64,000 nt of DNA from positions 186,001 to 250,000 of the forward strand of contig NZ_PYGJ01000003.1 of assembly GCF_003014475.1 (NCBI RefSeq), given 5' to 3'. The notes beneath the pieces were generated by a model that worked only from the letters and a program-made list of their open reading frames with translations, was not told the DNA's origin and searched no databases. This stretch comes from Shimia abyssi (GTDB lineage: Bacteria; Pseudomonadota; Alphaproteobacteria; Rhodobacterales; Rhodobacteraceae). The translations under genes and the position numbers were made by a program. Positions 1 through 10,006 of the stretch are shown piece by piece. Each line of letters begins with the position of its first letter. The stretch's first letter is position 1.

Positions 1-797
1 TCGCGATTGATGGCGAAACGATTGGGCCAGATATCGCGTTGAACACGGATGTGGGGCGTTTTGCGTTAACGGAGAAGGGGGCAATTACCTTTGCGCCACC
101 CAAGGGTTTGCAAATGGAACCCATCTGGCTTCCTCCGCCTGAGGCAGTTGTTGGACGTGTGATTGAAATTGCCAATGATGGGTATCGCGACAGCACGCTG
201 TGGAAACACTTGGGGTATTCATTGTTCCGAGTGATTGCCGGGTTCTTCTTTGGTGCACTGCTGGGTATTCCGCTGGGATATGCAATGGGTCTAAGCAACT
301 GGTTCCGTGGTTGGTTTGAACCGATTGTTGAATTCATGAGGCCTGTTCCGCCGCTGGCGCTAATTCCGCTGGTCATTATCTGGTTTGGGATTGGCGAGAC
401 GGGCAAGATTATCCTGTTGTTCCTCGCCTCGCTCTGGATCATGGCGATTTCGGCAAGGGCAGGTGTGTCTGGTGTGAATATCACCAAGGTGCACGCAGCC
501 TATTCGCTGGGTGCGAGCAAGATCCAGATCCTGCGTAACGTTATCATTCCAAACTCTCTGCCTGAGATCTTCACCGGCGCGCGGGTTGCCATGGGAGTAT
601 GTTGGGGAACGGTTGTGGCCGCCGAATTGGTTGCAGCGTCCGAAGGAGCGGGCATGATGATCATGGTCGCGTCCAAGTTCCAGCTGACTGATATCGTGCT
701 CATGGGGATCATCCTGATTGGTGTGATCGGGTTTGGCATCGACATTTTGATGCGCCGACTTGAGAACCTGTTGGTGCCGTGGAAAGGGCGCAGCTAA
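1..797 (+). CDS. Taurine/nitrate-type ABC transporter permease (5' end outside window)
   Basis: Inner-membrane permease of the NitT/TauT ABC family, closest in feel to TauC/SsuC. The frame is open to the left edge, so the start lies upstream; a TTG at 39 is only an internal codon. The visible part has about six hydrophobic segments and the cytoplasmic EAA-type loop (AYSLGASKIQILRNVIIP around residues 150-170 from codon 39), which contacts the ATPase. The binding protein and ATPase genes are presumably upstream. A strong terminator follows at 837, separating it from the peptide-transport operon. The substrate cannot be read from the permease; taurine, sulfonate or a pyrimidine precursor are all possible. 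Confidence 0.88.
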   Translation, partial: AIDGETIGPDIALNTDVGRFALTEKGAITFAPPKGLQMEPIWLPPPEAVVGRVIEIANDGYRDSTLWKHLGYSLFRVIAGFFFGALLGIPLGYAMGLSNWFRGWFEPIVEFMRPVPPLALIPLVIIWFGIGETGKIILLFLASLWIMAISARAGVSGVNITKVHAAYSLGASKIQILRNVIIPNSLPEIFTGARVAMGVCWGTVVAAELVAASEGAGMMIMVASKFQLTDIVLMGIILIGVIGFGIDILMRRLENLLVPWKGRS

Positions 798-836
798 AGA
801 GTAATTTTTGCTGAAAAGCCAAGGAAAAAATAGTTG

Positions 837-874
837 GTGCGCGTGTCCGATGACACGCGCACTTTTGTTTTTTG
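837..874 (+). terminator. Intrinsic terminator after the TauC-like permease
   Basis: A perfect 10-bp stem (GTGCGCGTGT at 837-846 with ACACGCGCAC at 853-862) closes a 6-nt loop and is followed by a T-rich tract to about 874. It lies between the two ABC transporter units and should insulate them. Confidence 0.9.
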
Positions 875-954
875 CAGAATGGGTCATACTCTTGGGTGGA
901 AACAGTGTTCCGCGCTTGGAATAAGACGTGGAACAAAGGAACAGGGAGATGCTT

Positions 955-2520
955 ATGTTCAGATATGCTGCCATTTCAGCGTTGGCTTTGGCCTGCGCTT
1001 CGGCTGCCACTGCCGAGACGATTCGTTGGGCGGGGACCACAGATCCACAGACGATGGACCCTCATGCGGTAAATTCGGCACCGGTGCTGGGGTTTCTGAA
1101 TAACGTATTTGAAGGGCTTGTCCGGCGCGGCAAGGATATGTCTGTCGAGCCAGCACTAGCAACATCATGGGAGCCAATTGGTGACGGCGAAGGCTGGCGG
1201 TTTACGCTGCGCGAGGGTGTGAAATTCCACGATGGTGCGGAATTCACGGCTGAGGACGTTCTGTTCAGCTATCAGCGGGCCTCAGACGAGGCATCTGACA
1301 CACGCAGCTGGTTTGCGCCTGTGTCGGGGGTGAATGTGATAGACGATTTCACGGTCGACATCATGACATCCGCCCCGAACCCGATTTTCCCGGACTCGAT
1401 CGCTAACTGGATGATCATGGACAGTGGCTGGGCCGAGACGAACAGCGCGACGTTGCCGGATAAAGAGAATGGTAACTATGCGACGTTGAATGCGAATGGC
1501 ACCGGTGCATTCATGGTGACGGATCGCCAGCCCGGATTGTCGACAACGTTGACCCCGTTTGGCGGCTGGTGGGATGAGGCTGAGCACAACATTACCGAGG
1601 CCACCTTTACGCCAATCGATAACCCTGCGACAGCTGTGGCGGCGTTGCTGTCTGGCGATGTGGACATGATAAACCCGGTTCCTATTCAGGACGCCGCGCG
1701 GGTCGATCAACGAGACGGCACCAAGGTGATCCGTGGCATTGAGGCACGAGTAATAATGCTGGGATTTGGCCATGAGGCTGACCAGCTCAAATACACCGCG
1801 ATGGCAGGGGAGAAAAACCCGTTCCAGGACGTGCGTGTCCGCGAGGCGGTGGCGAAGGCAATCAATGTGGATGCAATCCGGCAGACCATCATGCGGGGCA
1901 GCGCCGAGGAGGCGAGCCAGCTGGTGAGCCCGGCAATGCGCGGTTATTCCGATGCAAATGCGGCGCGGACAGCATATGATCCTGAAGGGGCTAAGGCTTT
2001 GCTGGCAGAAGCTGGGTATGCGGATGGGTTCAGCTTTGGTCTGAAGTGCCCCAACAACCGCTATCTGAACGATGAGGCCGTTTGTCAGGCTGTTACGGGG
2101 ATGCTGGCGCAAGTAGGAATCAGTGCCGAGTTGGATGCGATGCCGGTTCAGAATTATTGGCCCGAGTTGCGGGCGGATAATTTTGACATGTATTTGCTGG
2201 GCTGGTCGCCGGGCACGTTTGATCACGAGCATCCGGTTCGCTTTCTAGTGACAACACCAAACGCTGAGAAAAAGCTGGGTTCGTGGAACTTTGGCGGGTT
2301 CTCGAATGCGCGTGTTGATGAGCTGTTGCCGATGGTTCAGTCCGAGATTGATGACACAAAGCGGCAGGCGATGATTGATGAGACTGTTGCGATATATCAG
2401 TCTGAACATGCCTATGTGCCGCTTTACGTTCAGCCGCTAGTTTGGGGTGTGCGTGACAATGTTGAACTGACACAGCGTCCGGATAACTTCTTTATCCTGC
2501 GTTGGGTTACAATGAACTAA
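955..2520 (+). CDS. Dipeptide/oligopeptide-type ABC transporter substrate-binding protein
   Basis: Periplasmic solute-binding protein of family 5 (DppA/OppA type), 521 aa from the chosen start. The ATG at 955 is preferred because AGGGAG at 943-948 sits six bases upstream and the protein then begins with a clean signal peptide (MFRYAAISALALACASAATAE); an in-frame GTG at 928 would add nine unlikely residues. Family-like features are the N-terminal TDPQTMDPH, the EPALATSWE region and the FTLREGVKFHDGAEFTAEDV block, which is the signature region of the family. It heads an operon with two permeases and a double ATPase. Substrate (peptides, opines or other) is not evident. Confidence 0.93.
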   Translation: MFRYAAISALALACASAATAETIRWAGTTDPQTMDPHAVNSAPVLGFLNNVFEGLVRRGKDMSVEPALATSWEPIGDGEGWRFTLREGVKFHDGAEFTAEDVLFSYQRASDEASDTRSWFAPVSGVNVIDDFTVDIMTSAPNPIFPDSIANWMIMDSGWAETNSATLPDKENGNYATLNANGTGAFMVTDRQPGLSTTLTPFGGWWDEAEHNITEATFTPIDNPATAVAALLSGDVDMINPVPIQDAARVDQRDGTKVIRGIEARVIMLGFGHEADQLKYTAMAGEKNPFQDVRVREAVAKAINVDAIRQTIMRGSAEEASQLVSPAMRGYSDANAARTAYDPEGAKALLAEAGYADGFSFGLKCPNNRYLNDEAVCQAVTGMLAQVGISAELDAMPVQNYWPELRADNFDMYLLGWSPGTFDHEHPVRFLVTTPNAEKKLGSWNFGGFSNARVDELLPMVQSEIDDTKRQAMIDETVAIYQSEHAYVPLYVQPLVWGVRDNVELTQRPDNFFILRWVTMN

Positions 2521-2570
2521 AAGCATGGCCGGCGCATCCAACGGGCTGCGCTGGCCAAAGTGAATTTCCC

Positions 2571-3533
2571 ATGTTTTCCTTTGTGATACGCCGCATTCTT
2601 CAGGCGCTGCTTGTTCTGCTTGTTGTGGGGTTGGTGGCGTTTGCCATGTTTAATTTCATCGGTGATCCCATCGATAATATGCTGGGCCAGGAGCGCACGC
2701 AGGAGGATGTGGACCGCCTGAAAGAGCGCTTGGGATTGGATCAGCCGTTTGTGGTGCAATACGCCAAGTTCCTGCTGGCCGCTGCGCAAGGAAATTTTGG
2801 CGTGTCCTATGAACAGGGTCGGCCTGTGGCGGATATTCTGGCCGAACGCGCGCCCGCGACGCTGGAGTTGGCCGCAGTGTCAGGGGTGTTTGCCTTGACC
2901 CTTGGGATTGTGCTGGGCGTATTCACGGCCATTCGGCGCGATGGATTCTGGGCCAATGTGATCATGACGCTGAGTTTGGTCGGGGTGTCGTTGCCGACAT
3001 TTCTGATTGGTATTTTGCTGATCTACCTGTTTTCGGTCGAGCTTGACTGGTTGCCGAGTTTCGGGCGCGGCGACACGGTGCAGATTGGCGGCTGGAGTAC
3101 TGGGTTGTTGACAACTAGCGGGCTGACAGCGCTGATTTTGCCGTCCATTACGCTGGGGCTCTATCAGATGACGCTGATCATGCGGTTGGTGCGGTCCGAG
3201 ATGCTGGAAGTGATGCGACAGGATTACATCCGGTTCGCACGCGCACGCGGTCTGAGTGAGCGAACTGTGACGTTTCGCCATGCGCTTAAGAACACCATGG
3301 TGCCGGTGATTACAGTGACCGGTTTGCAGCTGGGGTCATTGATCGCATTCGCGATTATCACTGAGTCAGTGTTTCAGTGGCCCGGAATGGGGCTGTTGTT
3401 TATCAACGCGATCCAGTTTGTCGATATCCCGGTTATGGCGGCGTATCTGATGATGATCTCAGTGATGTTTGTCGCGATCAATTTGATCGTGGATATCCTT
3501 TATGTGGCGGTAGATCCGAGGTTGCGAACATGA
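2571..3533 (+). CDS. Peptide-type ABC transporter permease (DppB-like)
   Basis: Inner-membrane permease of the DppB/OppB family, 320 aa. The ATG at 2571 gives the standard N-terminus (MFSFVIRRILQALLVLLVVG, first membrane helix); the frame is open further upstream but overlaps the end of the binding-protein gene. Further visible marks are the LGLDQPFVVQY segment in the first periplasmic loop and the EAA loop around FARARGLSERTVTFRHALKN. It overlaps the next permease by ATGA, which implies translational coupling. Confidence 0.93.
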   Translation: MFSFVIRRILQALLVLLVVGLVAFAMFNFIGDPIDNMLGQERTQEDVDRLKERLGLDQPFVVQYAKFLLAAAQGNFGVSYEQGRPVADILAERAPATLELAAVSGVFALTLGIVLGVFTAIRRDGFWANVIMTLSLVGVSLPTFLIGILLIYLFSVELDWLPSFGRGDTVQIGGWSTGLLTTSGLTALILPSITLGLYQMTLIMRLVRSEMLEVMRQDYIRFARARGLSERTVTFRHALKNTMVPVITVTGLQLGSLIAFAIITESVFQWPGMGLLFINAIQFVDIPVMAAYLMMISVMFVAINLIVDILYVAVDPRLRT

Positions 3534-4468
3534 TTGAAGCAATAAAACACGCGCCGGGGCGGATTAAGCGGGCGTTGGATAGCGACTTTTTCTGGAAATT
3601 TCGCCGCTCGCCCGTCGCGGTGATATCTTTTGCGGCAACGTTTCTATTGGTGATGTCAGCATTGTTCGCGCCACTTTTGGCGACGATGAACCCGTTTGAT
3701 CCGGCCAGTTTGAACTTGATGAATGGGTTCACACCGCCCGTGACGCCAAGTGCATTTACCGGCGAAACCTTTTTGATGGGGGCTGACGATCAGGGGCGGG
3801 ATGTGTTTTCGACGATCCTTTATGGGATGCGCATATCGCTGTTTGTCGGTTTTGCGGCCGTAACGCTGGGGCTGTTGATTGGTGTGACATTGGGGCTGAT
3901 CTCGGGGTATTTTGGTGGCTGGACGGACACGATCATCATGCGGATTGCCGATGTGCAATTGACCTTTCCGTCGATCTTGGTCGCGATGTTGATTTTTGGT
4001 GTGGCCAAAGGGTTTACGCCGCCTGAATACCGCGACCAGCTGGCAATATGGGTTCTGATCCTGTCGATTGGATTGTCGGATTGGGTGCAGTTTGCGCGCG
4101 TGGTGCGTGGCGCGACGATGGTGGAGAAGAACAAGGAATACGTTCAGGCGGCGAGATTGATCGGGCGCGGCGCGATGCCGATTATCTTCCGCCATATCCT
4201 GCCGAATGTGTTGTCGCCGGTCTTAGTGATTGCGACAATTTCGCTGGCGCTTGCAATCATCGCTGAAGCGACGCTGTCGTTTCTAGGCGTGGGTGCACCG
4301 CCGACGCAGCCGTCGCTGGGGACATTAATTCGAATTGGGCAGGGGTATCTTTTCTCGGGTGAGTGGTGGATTTTGTTTTTCCCGTCAGTGACATTGCTGG
4401 CGCTGGCCCTGTCGGTGAACCTTTTGGGGGATTGGCTGCGTGATGCGCTGAATCCCAAGTTGCGGTGA
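3530..4468 (+). CDS. Peptide-type ABC transporter permease (DppC-like)
   Basis: Second inner-membrane permease of the operon, DppC/OppC family, 312 aa. Its ATG at 3530 overlaps the TGA of the dppB-like gene. The N-terminal hydrophobic segment (residues about 22-46), the GADDQGRDVFSTILYG motif typical of DppC proteins and the EAA loop (QAARLIGRGAMPIIFRHILP) are all present. It forms the heterodimeric channel with the preceding permease. Confidence 0.93.
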   Translation: MIEAIKHAPGRIKRALDSDFFWKFRRSPVAVISFAATFLLVMSALFAPLLATMNPFDPASLNLMNGFTPPVTPSAFTGETFLMGADDQGRDVFSTILYGMRISLFVGFAAVTLGLLIGVTLGLISGYFGGWTDTIIMRIADVQLTFPSILVAMLIFGVAKGFTPPEYRDQLAIWVLILSIGLSDWVQFARVVRGATMVEKNKEYVQAARLIGRGAMPIIFRHILPNVLSPVLVIATISLALAIIAEATLSFLGVGAPPTQPSLGTLIRIGQGYLFSGEWWILFFPSVTLLALALSVNLLGDWLRDALNPKLR

Positions 4469-4477
4469 GGGGCGATT

Positions 4478-6184
4478 ATGGCGTTGCTGAATATTCGTGA
4501 TCTGACCGTGGAATTCCCAACCCGTCGCAAGGTTTTCAAAGCTGTAAACGCGGCCTGTCTGACGGTTGAGCCGGGCGAGATACACGGTCTGGTCGGGGAA
4601 AGCGGCGCGGGTAAGTCGACGATTGGCGCTGCGGTCATGGGTCTTTTGGAACGGCCCGGACATATCACCGGTGGTACAATAGCCTACCGCGAAGACGAAA
4701 TAAGCGGACTGGATGACGAGGCGATGCGCAAGTTGCGTGGGCGCAAGATTTCGATGATCTTTCAAGATCCTCTGACGTCTTTGAACCCTTTGTTTACGAT
4801 CCGCCAGCAGTTGACCGAAACGATTATTGCCAATCTGAAAGTTGGTAAGGTGGATGCGGATGCGCGCGCATTAGCGTTGTTGCAGCGCGTGGATATTCCT
4901 GATCCTGAAACGCGGCTGGATCAGTATCCGCATCAGTTTTCCGGTGGTATGCGACAGCGTGTGGTTATTGCGCTGGCGCTGTGCTCAGAACCCGAAGTCA
5001 TTATTGCGGACGAGCCGACAACCGCGCTGGATGTGGCGGTGCAGGCGCAGATTTTGGAGTTGATCCGGGATCTGGCCGTCGAACGGCAAGTCGGTGTCAT
5101 TCTGATTACACACGACATGGGCGTCATAGCTGACACGACGGACCGCGTTACCGTGATGTATGACGGTTCAGTTGTCGAAAGCGGACCAACGGCGCAAGTG
5201 CTGGGGCAGCCTGAACACGACTATACTAAGTCGTTGATTGCCGCCGTGCCACGCCCGAACCGCAAGGTGCACCGGTTTCCACAGGTAAGCTATGGCGGGC
5301 GGATGACGAGCTTCGCCATTGAAGAGATTGCAAAGGGTTGGCCAGTGCGGGAGGCGCCTGAGGGGGCTTTGGTTTCGGTCGCTGGCGTCACCAAGCGTTT
5401 TGCTGAGAAGGGCGGGCTACTGCCATGGCAACGTCGCCATTTTAAGGCTGTAGATGACGTCAGTTTTGACATTGTTCCGGGCGAAGTTTTTGGAGTTGTG
5501 GGTGAAAGCGGGTCTGGTAAATCGACGATTGCACGGGTGATCTCAGGCCTTTACCGCGCGGATGGTGGGAATATTTATTTCGACGGTCGACTGGTGAGCG
5601 AACCGTCGGACAAAGAAGCCATTCGGGCGTTCCGCCAAGACATTCAGATGATTTTTCAGGATCCTTACAGCTCTTTGAACCCAAGAATGCGGGTTGATGA
5701 TATCGTGGCTGAACCGATAAAACATCATGGTCTATTATCAGGGCACGCGGCAAAGCTGCGCGTGGGTGAATTGCTGGAGCAAGTTGGTCTGGGCGCGGAT
5801 GCGGCGGCCAAGTATCCGCACGAGTTTTCAGGTGGTCAGCGGCAGAGAATTTCGATTGCTCGTGCGTTGGCGACGCAGCCGAAGTTTCTGATTTGTGACG
5901 AGCCGACAAGCGCATTGGATGTGTCGATCCAAGCGCAGATATTGAATATTCTCAAGGACCTGCAGGAGCATCTTGGGTTGACTATGCTGTTCATCAGTCA
6001 TGATTTGCCGGTGGTTCGGCAAATGTGTGACCGCGTTGCGGTGATGAAACAGGGCAGGATCGTGGAGTTACAGGAAACAGAGGCGCTGTTTTCCGATGCG
6101 AAGGAGAATTATACGCGCGAGTTGCTAAGCCTGATGCCGCGTATGTCTGACGTGTCGGACGAGGTACAACTACCTGATTATTGA
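4478..6184 (+). CDS. Double-domain ABC ATPase for peptide-type uptake (DppD-DppF fusion)
   Basis: 568-aa protein carrying two complete nucleotide-binding domains that are separate proteins (DppD and DppF) in many bacteria. Domain 1 has Walker A GESGAGKST (residues 40-48), signature FSGGMRQR and Walker B VIIADEPT. Domain 2 has Walker A GESGSGKST from about residue 342, signature FSGGQRQR and FLICDEPTSALD. Each domain ends with the oligopeptide-binding C-terminal region typical of the family. The gene starts 10 bp after the dppC-like stop, with GAGGGG upstream. Such fusions are common in Rhodobacterales. No further gene follows in the operon. Confidence 0.94.
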   Translation: MALLNIRDLTVEFPTRRKVFKAVNAACLTVEPGEIHGLVGESGAGKSTIGAAVMGLLERPGHITGGTIAYREDEISGLDDEAMRKLRGRKISMIFQDPLTSLNPLFTIRQQLTETIIANLKVGKVDADARALALLQRVDIPDPETRLDQYPHQFSGGMRQRVVIALALCSEPEVIIADEPTTALDVAVQAQILELIRDLAVERQVGVILITHDMGVIADTTDRVTVMYDGSVVESGPTAQVLGQPEHDYTKSLIAAVPRPNRKVHRFPQVSYGGRMTSFAIEEIAKGWPVREAPEGALVSVAGVTKRFAEKGGLLPWQRRHFKAVDDVSFDIVPGEVFGVVGESGSGKSTIARVISGLYRADGGNIYFDGRLVSEPSDKEAIRAFRQDIQMIFQDPYSSLNPRMRVDDIVAEPIKHHGLLSGHAAKLRVGELLEQVGLGADAAAKYPHEFSGGQRQRISIARALATQPKFLICDEPTSALDVSIQAQILNILKDLQEHLGLTMLFISHDLPVVRQMCDRVAVMKQGRIVELQETEALFSDAKENYTRELLSLMPRMSDVSDEVQLPDY

Positions 6185-6442
6185 CGGTTTAGTAGAAATT
6201 CCATGTTCAAAGAAGCCCACGCCATTTTAATTGGATGATAGCATCCGACAAAGCTGCCTAAGATCTCGTCGCAGTGCCGTGCGTCGCCACCATTTTTTGC
6301 CTTTGTTTATCCGATTGTGTCCTCTTACGGGGGTAGGACGAAAAGGTTTGTTTGTTTGATACGACGTTCTAAGGCATAATGAGGAGAGTCGGAGTACTAA
6401 TTTTACAATAAGTTCCGGTATTTATCGCTTTGGAGAGGCACC
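6185..6442. other. Intergenic region upstream of the porin gene
   Basis: This 258-bp stretch lies between the peptide-transport operon and the porin and is less G+C rich than the genes around it. I see no coding signal. It should hold the porin promoter and leader; no convincing -35/-10 pair could be chosen by eye. The porin ribosome-binding site GGAGAGG is at its right end. Confidence 0.5.
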
Positions 6443-7540
6443 ATGGCTTTTGAAAGAATTGATACACATTTGCTGACGGGTGCCGTTCTGGCCATTGGAT
6501 GGGTTGGGACGGTGAGTGCACAGGAGAGCACGCCTGTTGAGTTTTATGGGCAGTTGAACCCGACATTCTTGTCCTTTGACGATGGTGTTTCGAGCACAGA
6601 TATTCTGACCGACAACGATCACTCTAATACTCGTTTTGGATTTTGGTCGCGCGATATGTTCAACGTCGAAGGGCTTGAATTTAACTTTGAGACGGCCATC
6701 GGGCTTCCCTCATCTAGCGCCACGTCGCAAACCAATACGCCGGATTGGGATTGGGATGCCACCAAGCTGCGTAAAGTCGATGTTTCATACGCAGGCGATT
6801 GGGGTAAAGTGTATTTTGGTCAAGGCAGTATGGCTACCGATGGAACCGGGCAAGTGGATTTCTCTGGTACGGACCTTGTTGCATATGCCGGGTTGGCTGA
6901 TTCTGCTGGTTCATTCCTGTTCCGAAACAGCGCGGGTGCGTTGACGACGCGCAGCGTAGGGCAGGTATTCCGTGATTTGGACGGCGGACGCAGAGCGCGA
7001 CTGCGCTATGACACGCCGAGCTTTTCTGGTTTTCAGGTGTCTGGCGCCGTGGGGCGAGAGATACTGGCTGCTGGCAATGATGATACGTTTTACGATCTTT
7101 CGGCGTCTTATACCGGAGGCAATGACAACGTTCAGTTTAAAGCGGCGATCGGGTCCGCCTGGACGGACTTGGACGGCGGTGGCACATCGCAGCAAACCGT
7201 GGGGTCGATGGCTGTAATGCACAAGCCAACGGGCCTGAACGGAACACTGGCTGCGGGCTCGGTCGACGGGGGAGGAGATTATCTCTACCTTAAGGCGGGC
7301 GTATTGAGGGATTGGTTTGATGTGGGCTCGACAGCGGTAGCTTTGGATTTCTATCAAAGCGATGGACTTGTTGCGGGTGAAGATGGAGAGGCCATTGGTT
7401 TTGGTTTGGTTCAACGTTTCGACAACCAGCGTATCGAAGCCTATTTCGGTTATCGAAATTACGAACTGACCGACACGACAGGCGCAACAAACTATCGCGA
7501 TGCAAGCCATTATATGCTAGGCGCGCGGTTTAAATTCTGA
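6443..7540 (+). CDS. Outer-membrane porin
   Basis: 365-aa predicted outer-membrane beta-barrel that would let small solutes diffuse in. It has an N-terminal signal peptide ending near VSAQ (residues 28-31), then VEFYGQLNPTFLSFDDG, a typical first strand of Gram-negative porins. Alternating hydrophobic/polar stretches run along its length and the C-terminus ends in Phe (YMLGARFKF), the usual assembly signal. GGAGAGG lies six bases before the ATG. It resembles the alphaproteobacterial porins related to Rhodobacter capsulatus porin; channel selectivity cannot be inferred. Confidence 0.88.
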   Translation: MAFERIDTHLLTGAVLAIGWVGTVSAQESTPVEFYGQLNPTFLSFDDGVSSTDILTDNDHSNTRFGFWSRDMFNVEGLEFNFETAIGLPSSSATSQTNTPDWDWDATKLRKVDVSYAGDWGKVYFGQGSMATDGTGQVDFSGTDLVAYAGLADSAGSFLFRNSAGALTTRSVGQVFRDLDGGRRARLRYDTPSFSGFQVSGAVGREILAAGNDDTFYDLSASYTGGNDNVQFKAAIGSAWTDLDGGGTSQQTVGSMAVMHKPTGLNGTLAAGSVDGGGDYLYLKAGVLRDWFDVGSTAVALDFYQSDGLVAGEDGEAIGFGLVQRFDNQRIEAYFGYRNYELTDTTGATNYRDASHYMLGARFKF

Positions 7541-7581
7541 TCCTACACAATGCGGGCTGAGAGTGGCAGTTAATAGTGCCT

Positions 7582-7659
7582 TGCCCCTTGCACCGGGGCA
7601 GATTGACAACTAGAAGAACTCAGATTTTTCTTATTGCGCGCGGGGGTGTCCTCGCGCGC
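7582..7659. repeat. Two short inverted repeats in the leader of trigger factor
   Basis: TGCCCC (7582-7587) pairs with GGGGCA (7595-7600), and GCGCGCG (7636-7642) pairs with CGCGCGC (7653-7659). Neither is followed by a clear T-tract. The first may end porin transcription weakly; the second lies just before the trigger-factor start and could be a leader structure. Function is unknown. Confidence 0.4.
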
Positions 7660-7679
7660 CGCCACTTATGGGGACTCTG

Positions 7680-9014
7680 ATGCAGGTTACCGAAACACTG
7701 AATGAAGGTTTGAAGCGCGGATACAACATCGTTGTGACCGCTTCTGAGCTGGACGACAAAGTGAACGAGAAGCTGGCCGAAGCGCAGCCAGAAATCGAGA
7801 TGAAAGGTTTCCGCAAGGGCAAGGTGCCTATGCCGCTGTTGCGCAAGCAGTTTGGCGAGCGTCTGATGGGCGAAGCCATGCAGGAAGCCATTGACGGCGC
7901 GATGAACAACCACTTTGAAGAAAGCGGTGATCGTCCGGCATTGCAGCCAAAAGTCGAAATGAAAAACGGCGAAGAGTGGACACCGGGCAACGACGTCGAA
8001 GTTGAGATGTCTTATGAGGCACTTCCAGAAATCCCCGAAGTTGAGCTGAAAGGCATCACTTTGGAGAAGATGGTTGTCAAAGCCGACGACGCGGCGGTTG
8101 AAGAGGCTCTGGGTAACCTGGCCGAAACCGCACAAGATTTTAAGGCGCGCCGCAAAGGCTCGAAAGCGAAAGACGGCGATCAGGTTGTCATGGACTTCTT
8201 GGGCAAAGTTGATGGTGAAGCATTTGATGGCGGCGCCGCAGAAGATTTTCCGCTGGTTTTGGGATCGGGTCAGTTTATCCCCGGTTTTGAAGAGCAACTG
8301 GTTGGCGTGAAAGCCGAGGAAGAAAAGGACGTTACTGTTTCTTTCCCAGACGATTATCAGGCCGAGAACCTTGCCGGTAAGGAAGCAGTCTTCTCTTGCA
8401 CCATCAAGGAAGTCAAAGAGCCGGTTGCCGCTGAGTTGAATGATGAGTTGGCACAGAAGTTTGGTGCTGAAGACCTGGACGGCCTGAAGGGCCAGATTAG
8501 CGAACGTCTGGAATCTGAATACTCGGGTGCGGCGCGCTCCGTAATGAAGCGCGCCCTGTTGGACCAACTGGACGGTTTGGTGTCTTTCGATCTGCCTCCT
8601 TCGCTGGTTGAGGCCGAAGCGGGCCAGATTGCGCATCAGCTGTGGCACGAGGAAAATCCCGAGGTCGAAGGGCATGATCACCCTGAAATCGAGGCAACCG
8701 ATGAGCACAACAAGCTGGCCGAGCGCCGCGTGCGTCTGGGGCTGTTGCTGGCAGAGTTGGGGCAGAAGGCAGAAGTCGAAGTGACGGACGCTGAGATGAC
8801 ACAAGCGATCATGAACCAAGCGCGTCAGTACCCAGGTCAAGAGCGTCAGTTCTTTGAGTTTGTGCAGCAGAATGCTCAGATGCAGCAACAGCTGCGCGCG
8901 CCGCTGTTCGAAGACAAAGTTGTTGATTATGTTTTTGAACTGGCAACGGTGTCTGACAAGGAAGTGTCTAAGGACGAGCTTCAGAAAGCGATCGAAGAGC
9001 TGGACGAAGAATAA
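7680..9014 (+). CDS. tig: Trigger factor, ribosome-associated chaperone
   Basis: Cytoplasmic chaperone and peptidyl-prolyl isomerase that binds nascent chains at the ribosome exit, 444 aa, usual length. The N-terminal ribosome-binding domain shows the GFRKGKVP signature near residues 43-50 (GF in GFRKGK is the L23 contact). A central FKBP-type domain follows (about residues 150-240, with [15 protein letters not shown] and [11 protein letters not shown]), then a long helical, acidic C-terminal domain. The ATG at 7680 is chosen over one four codons upstream because [11 protein letters not shown] is the common N-terminus. It stands alone, with a strong terminator downstream. Confidence 0.97.
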   Translation: MQVTETLNEGLKRGYNIVVTASELDDKVNEKLAEAQPEIEMKGFRKGKVPMPLLRKQFGERLMGEAMQEAIDGAMNNHFEESGDRPALQPKVEMKNGEEWTPGNDVEVEMSYEALPEIPEVELKGITLEKMVVKADDAAVEEALGNLAETAQDFKARRKGSKAKDGDQVVMDFLGKVDGEAFDGGAAEDFPLVLGSGQFIPGFEEQLVGVKAEEEKDVTVSFPDDYQAENLAGKEAVFSCTIKEVKEPVAAELNDELAQKFGAEDLDGLKGQISERLESEYSGAARSVMKRALLDQLDGLVSFDLPPSLVEAEAGQIAHQLWHEENPEVEGHDHPEIEATDEHNKLAERRVRLGLLLAELGQKAEVEVTDAEMTQAIMNQARQYPGQERQFFEFVQQNAQMQQQLRAPLFEDKVVDYVFELATVSDKEVSKDELQKAIEELDEE

Positions 9015-9043
9015 ATCCTACGCGATCAGAATGAGATTTGATT

Positions 9044-9081
9044 GCCCGAAGCCAAGGCTGGCTTCGGGCTTTTTGTTTTTT
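9044..9081 (+). terminator. Intrinsic terminator after tig
   Basis: A 10-bp perfect stem (GCCCGAAGCC at 9044-9053 with GGCTTCGGGC at 9060-9069) and 6-nt loop are followed by TTTTTGTTTTTT. Confidence 0.95.
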
Positions 9082-9227
9082 GAGGTGGAATAGTTACTTT
9101 TTGGTTTTGCGAGCCGATCGCGTGTTTTGTCCGTGTCTGAAAGTGGCGCATCAGGCGTTGAAATATTGTATCTGCAACATCTTACTGTGTGCTACGCTAG
9201 CCTTGTGCAAGTTCAAGGGAGACGCGC

Positions 9228-9914
9228 ATGAGTAAGAAATTGATTGCAGAATTTTTTGGTACATTCTGGTTGGTATTCGGCGGTTGCGGCAGTGCGATTT
9301 ATGCGGCTGGGGTCGCAGATGTCGGGATCGGATGGCTCGGGGTCAGCCTTGCTTTTGGTTTGACTGTCATGACGATGGCCTATGCTGTGGGGCACATCTC
9401 GGGCGGGCATTTCAACCCGGCTGTGTCGCTGGGATTAATGATCGCCGGACGGTTTGAAAGCAAAGAGCTGATACCTTATTGGGTGGCGCAAGTGATTGGC
9501 GCGATTGCCGCTGGGGTCGTGCTGTATGTGATTGCGTCTAACGCGGCAGGATTTTCCGGAGCAGGTGGGTTCGCGTCGAACGGTTATGGCGCGGCGTCAC
9601 CACAGGGGTATTCGCTTGTGGCTGGATTGATCGCCGAGATCGTTCTGACGGCGTTTTTCCTGGTCATCATTCTGGGTGCGACATCAAGCGGTGCACCGGC
9701 GGGATTTGGACCAATTGCCATCGGTCTGGGGCTGACGCTGATCCACCTGATCTCTATCCCGATTACTAACACTTCAGTTAATCCTGCGCGTTCAACTGGC
9801 GTGGCGCTTTTTGCGGATGCGCCAGCGCTTGGGCAGCTTTGGTTGTTCTGGGTTGCGCCGTTGATCGGCGCGGCGCTAGGTGCGGTTATTTGGAAAGCCA
9901 TGTCTGACGAATAG
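9228..9914 (+). CDS. aqpZ: Aquaporin Z, water channel
   Basis: 228-aa inner-membrane water channel, very like Escherichia coli AqpZ through its whole length. Both NPA half-helix motifs are present (N63-P64-A65 in GGHFNPAVS and N185-P186-A187 in SVNPARS). The water-selective filter residues are all in place: Phe43, His173, Thr182 and Arg188. The bulky His marks it as an aquaporin and not a glycerol facilitator. AGGGAG upstream supports the ATG at 9228. It is a single-gene unit with its own terminator. Confidence 0.96.
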   Translation: MSKKLIAEFFGTFWLVFGGCGSAIYAAGVADVGIGWLGVSLAFGLTVMTMAYAVGHISGGHFNPAVSLGLMIAGRFESKELIPYWVAQVIGAIAAGVVLYVIASNAAGFSGAGGFASNGYGAASPQGYSLVAGLIAEIVLTAFFLVIILGATSSGAPAGFGPIAIGLGLTLIHLISIPITNTSVNPARSTGVALFADAPALGQLWLFWVAPLIGAALGAVIWKAMSDE

Positions 9915-9935
9915 ACACATAGCTGAAAGTTGAGG

Positions 9936-9970
9936 CGGACCGCATTTTAAGGCGGTCCGTTTTCGTTTTA
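9936..9970 (+). terminator. Intrinsic terminator after aqpZ
   Basis: CGGACCGC (9936-9943) pairs perfectly with GCGGTCCG (9952-9959), then TTTTCGTTTT follows. Confidence 0.92.
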
Positions 9971-10006
9971 AACTGCGCGTCAGATTCTGGAAGAAAGGGC
10001 GTTGTG

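Noticed and set aside
1282-2232. Minus-strand open frame of 316 codons opposite the binding-protein gene
   Set aside because: The plus-strand gene is clear from its signal peptide and family motifs; the antisense translation has no protein-like pattern.
7620-8888. Long open frame on the minus strand opposite trigger factor
   Set aside because: It mirrors a well-supported gene, has no recognisable motif, and long antisense frames are common at this base composition.
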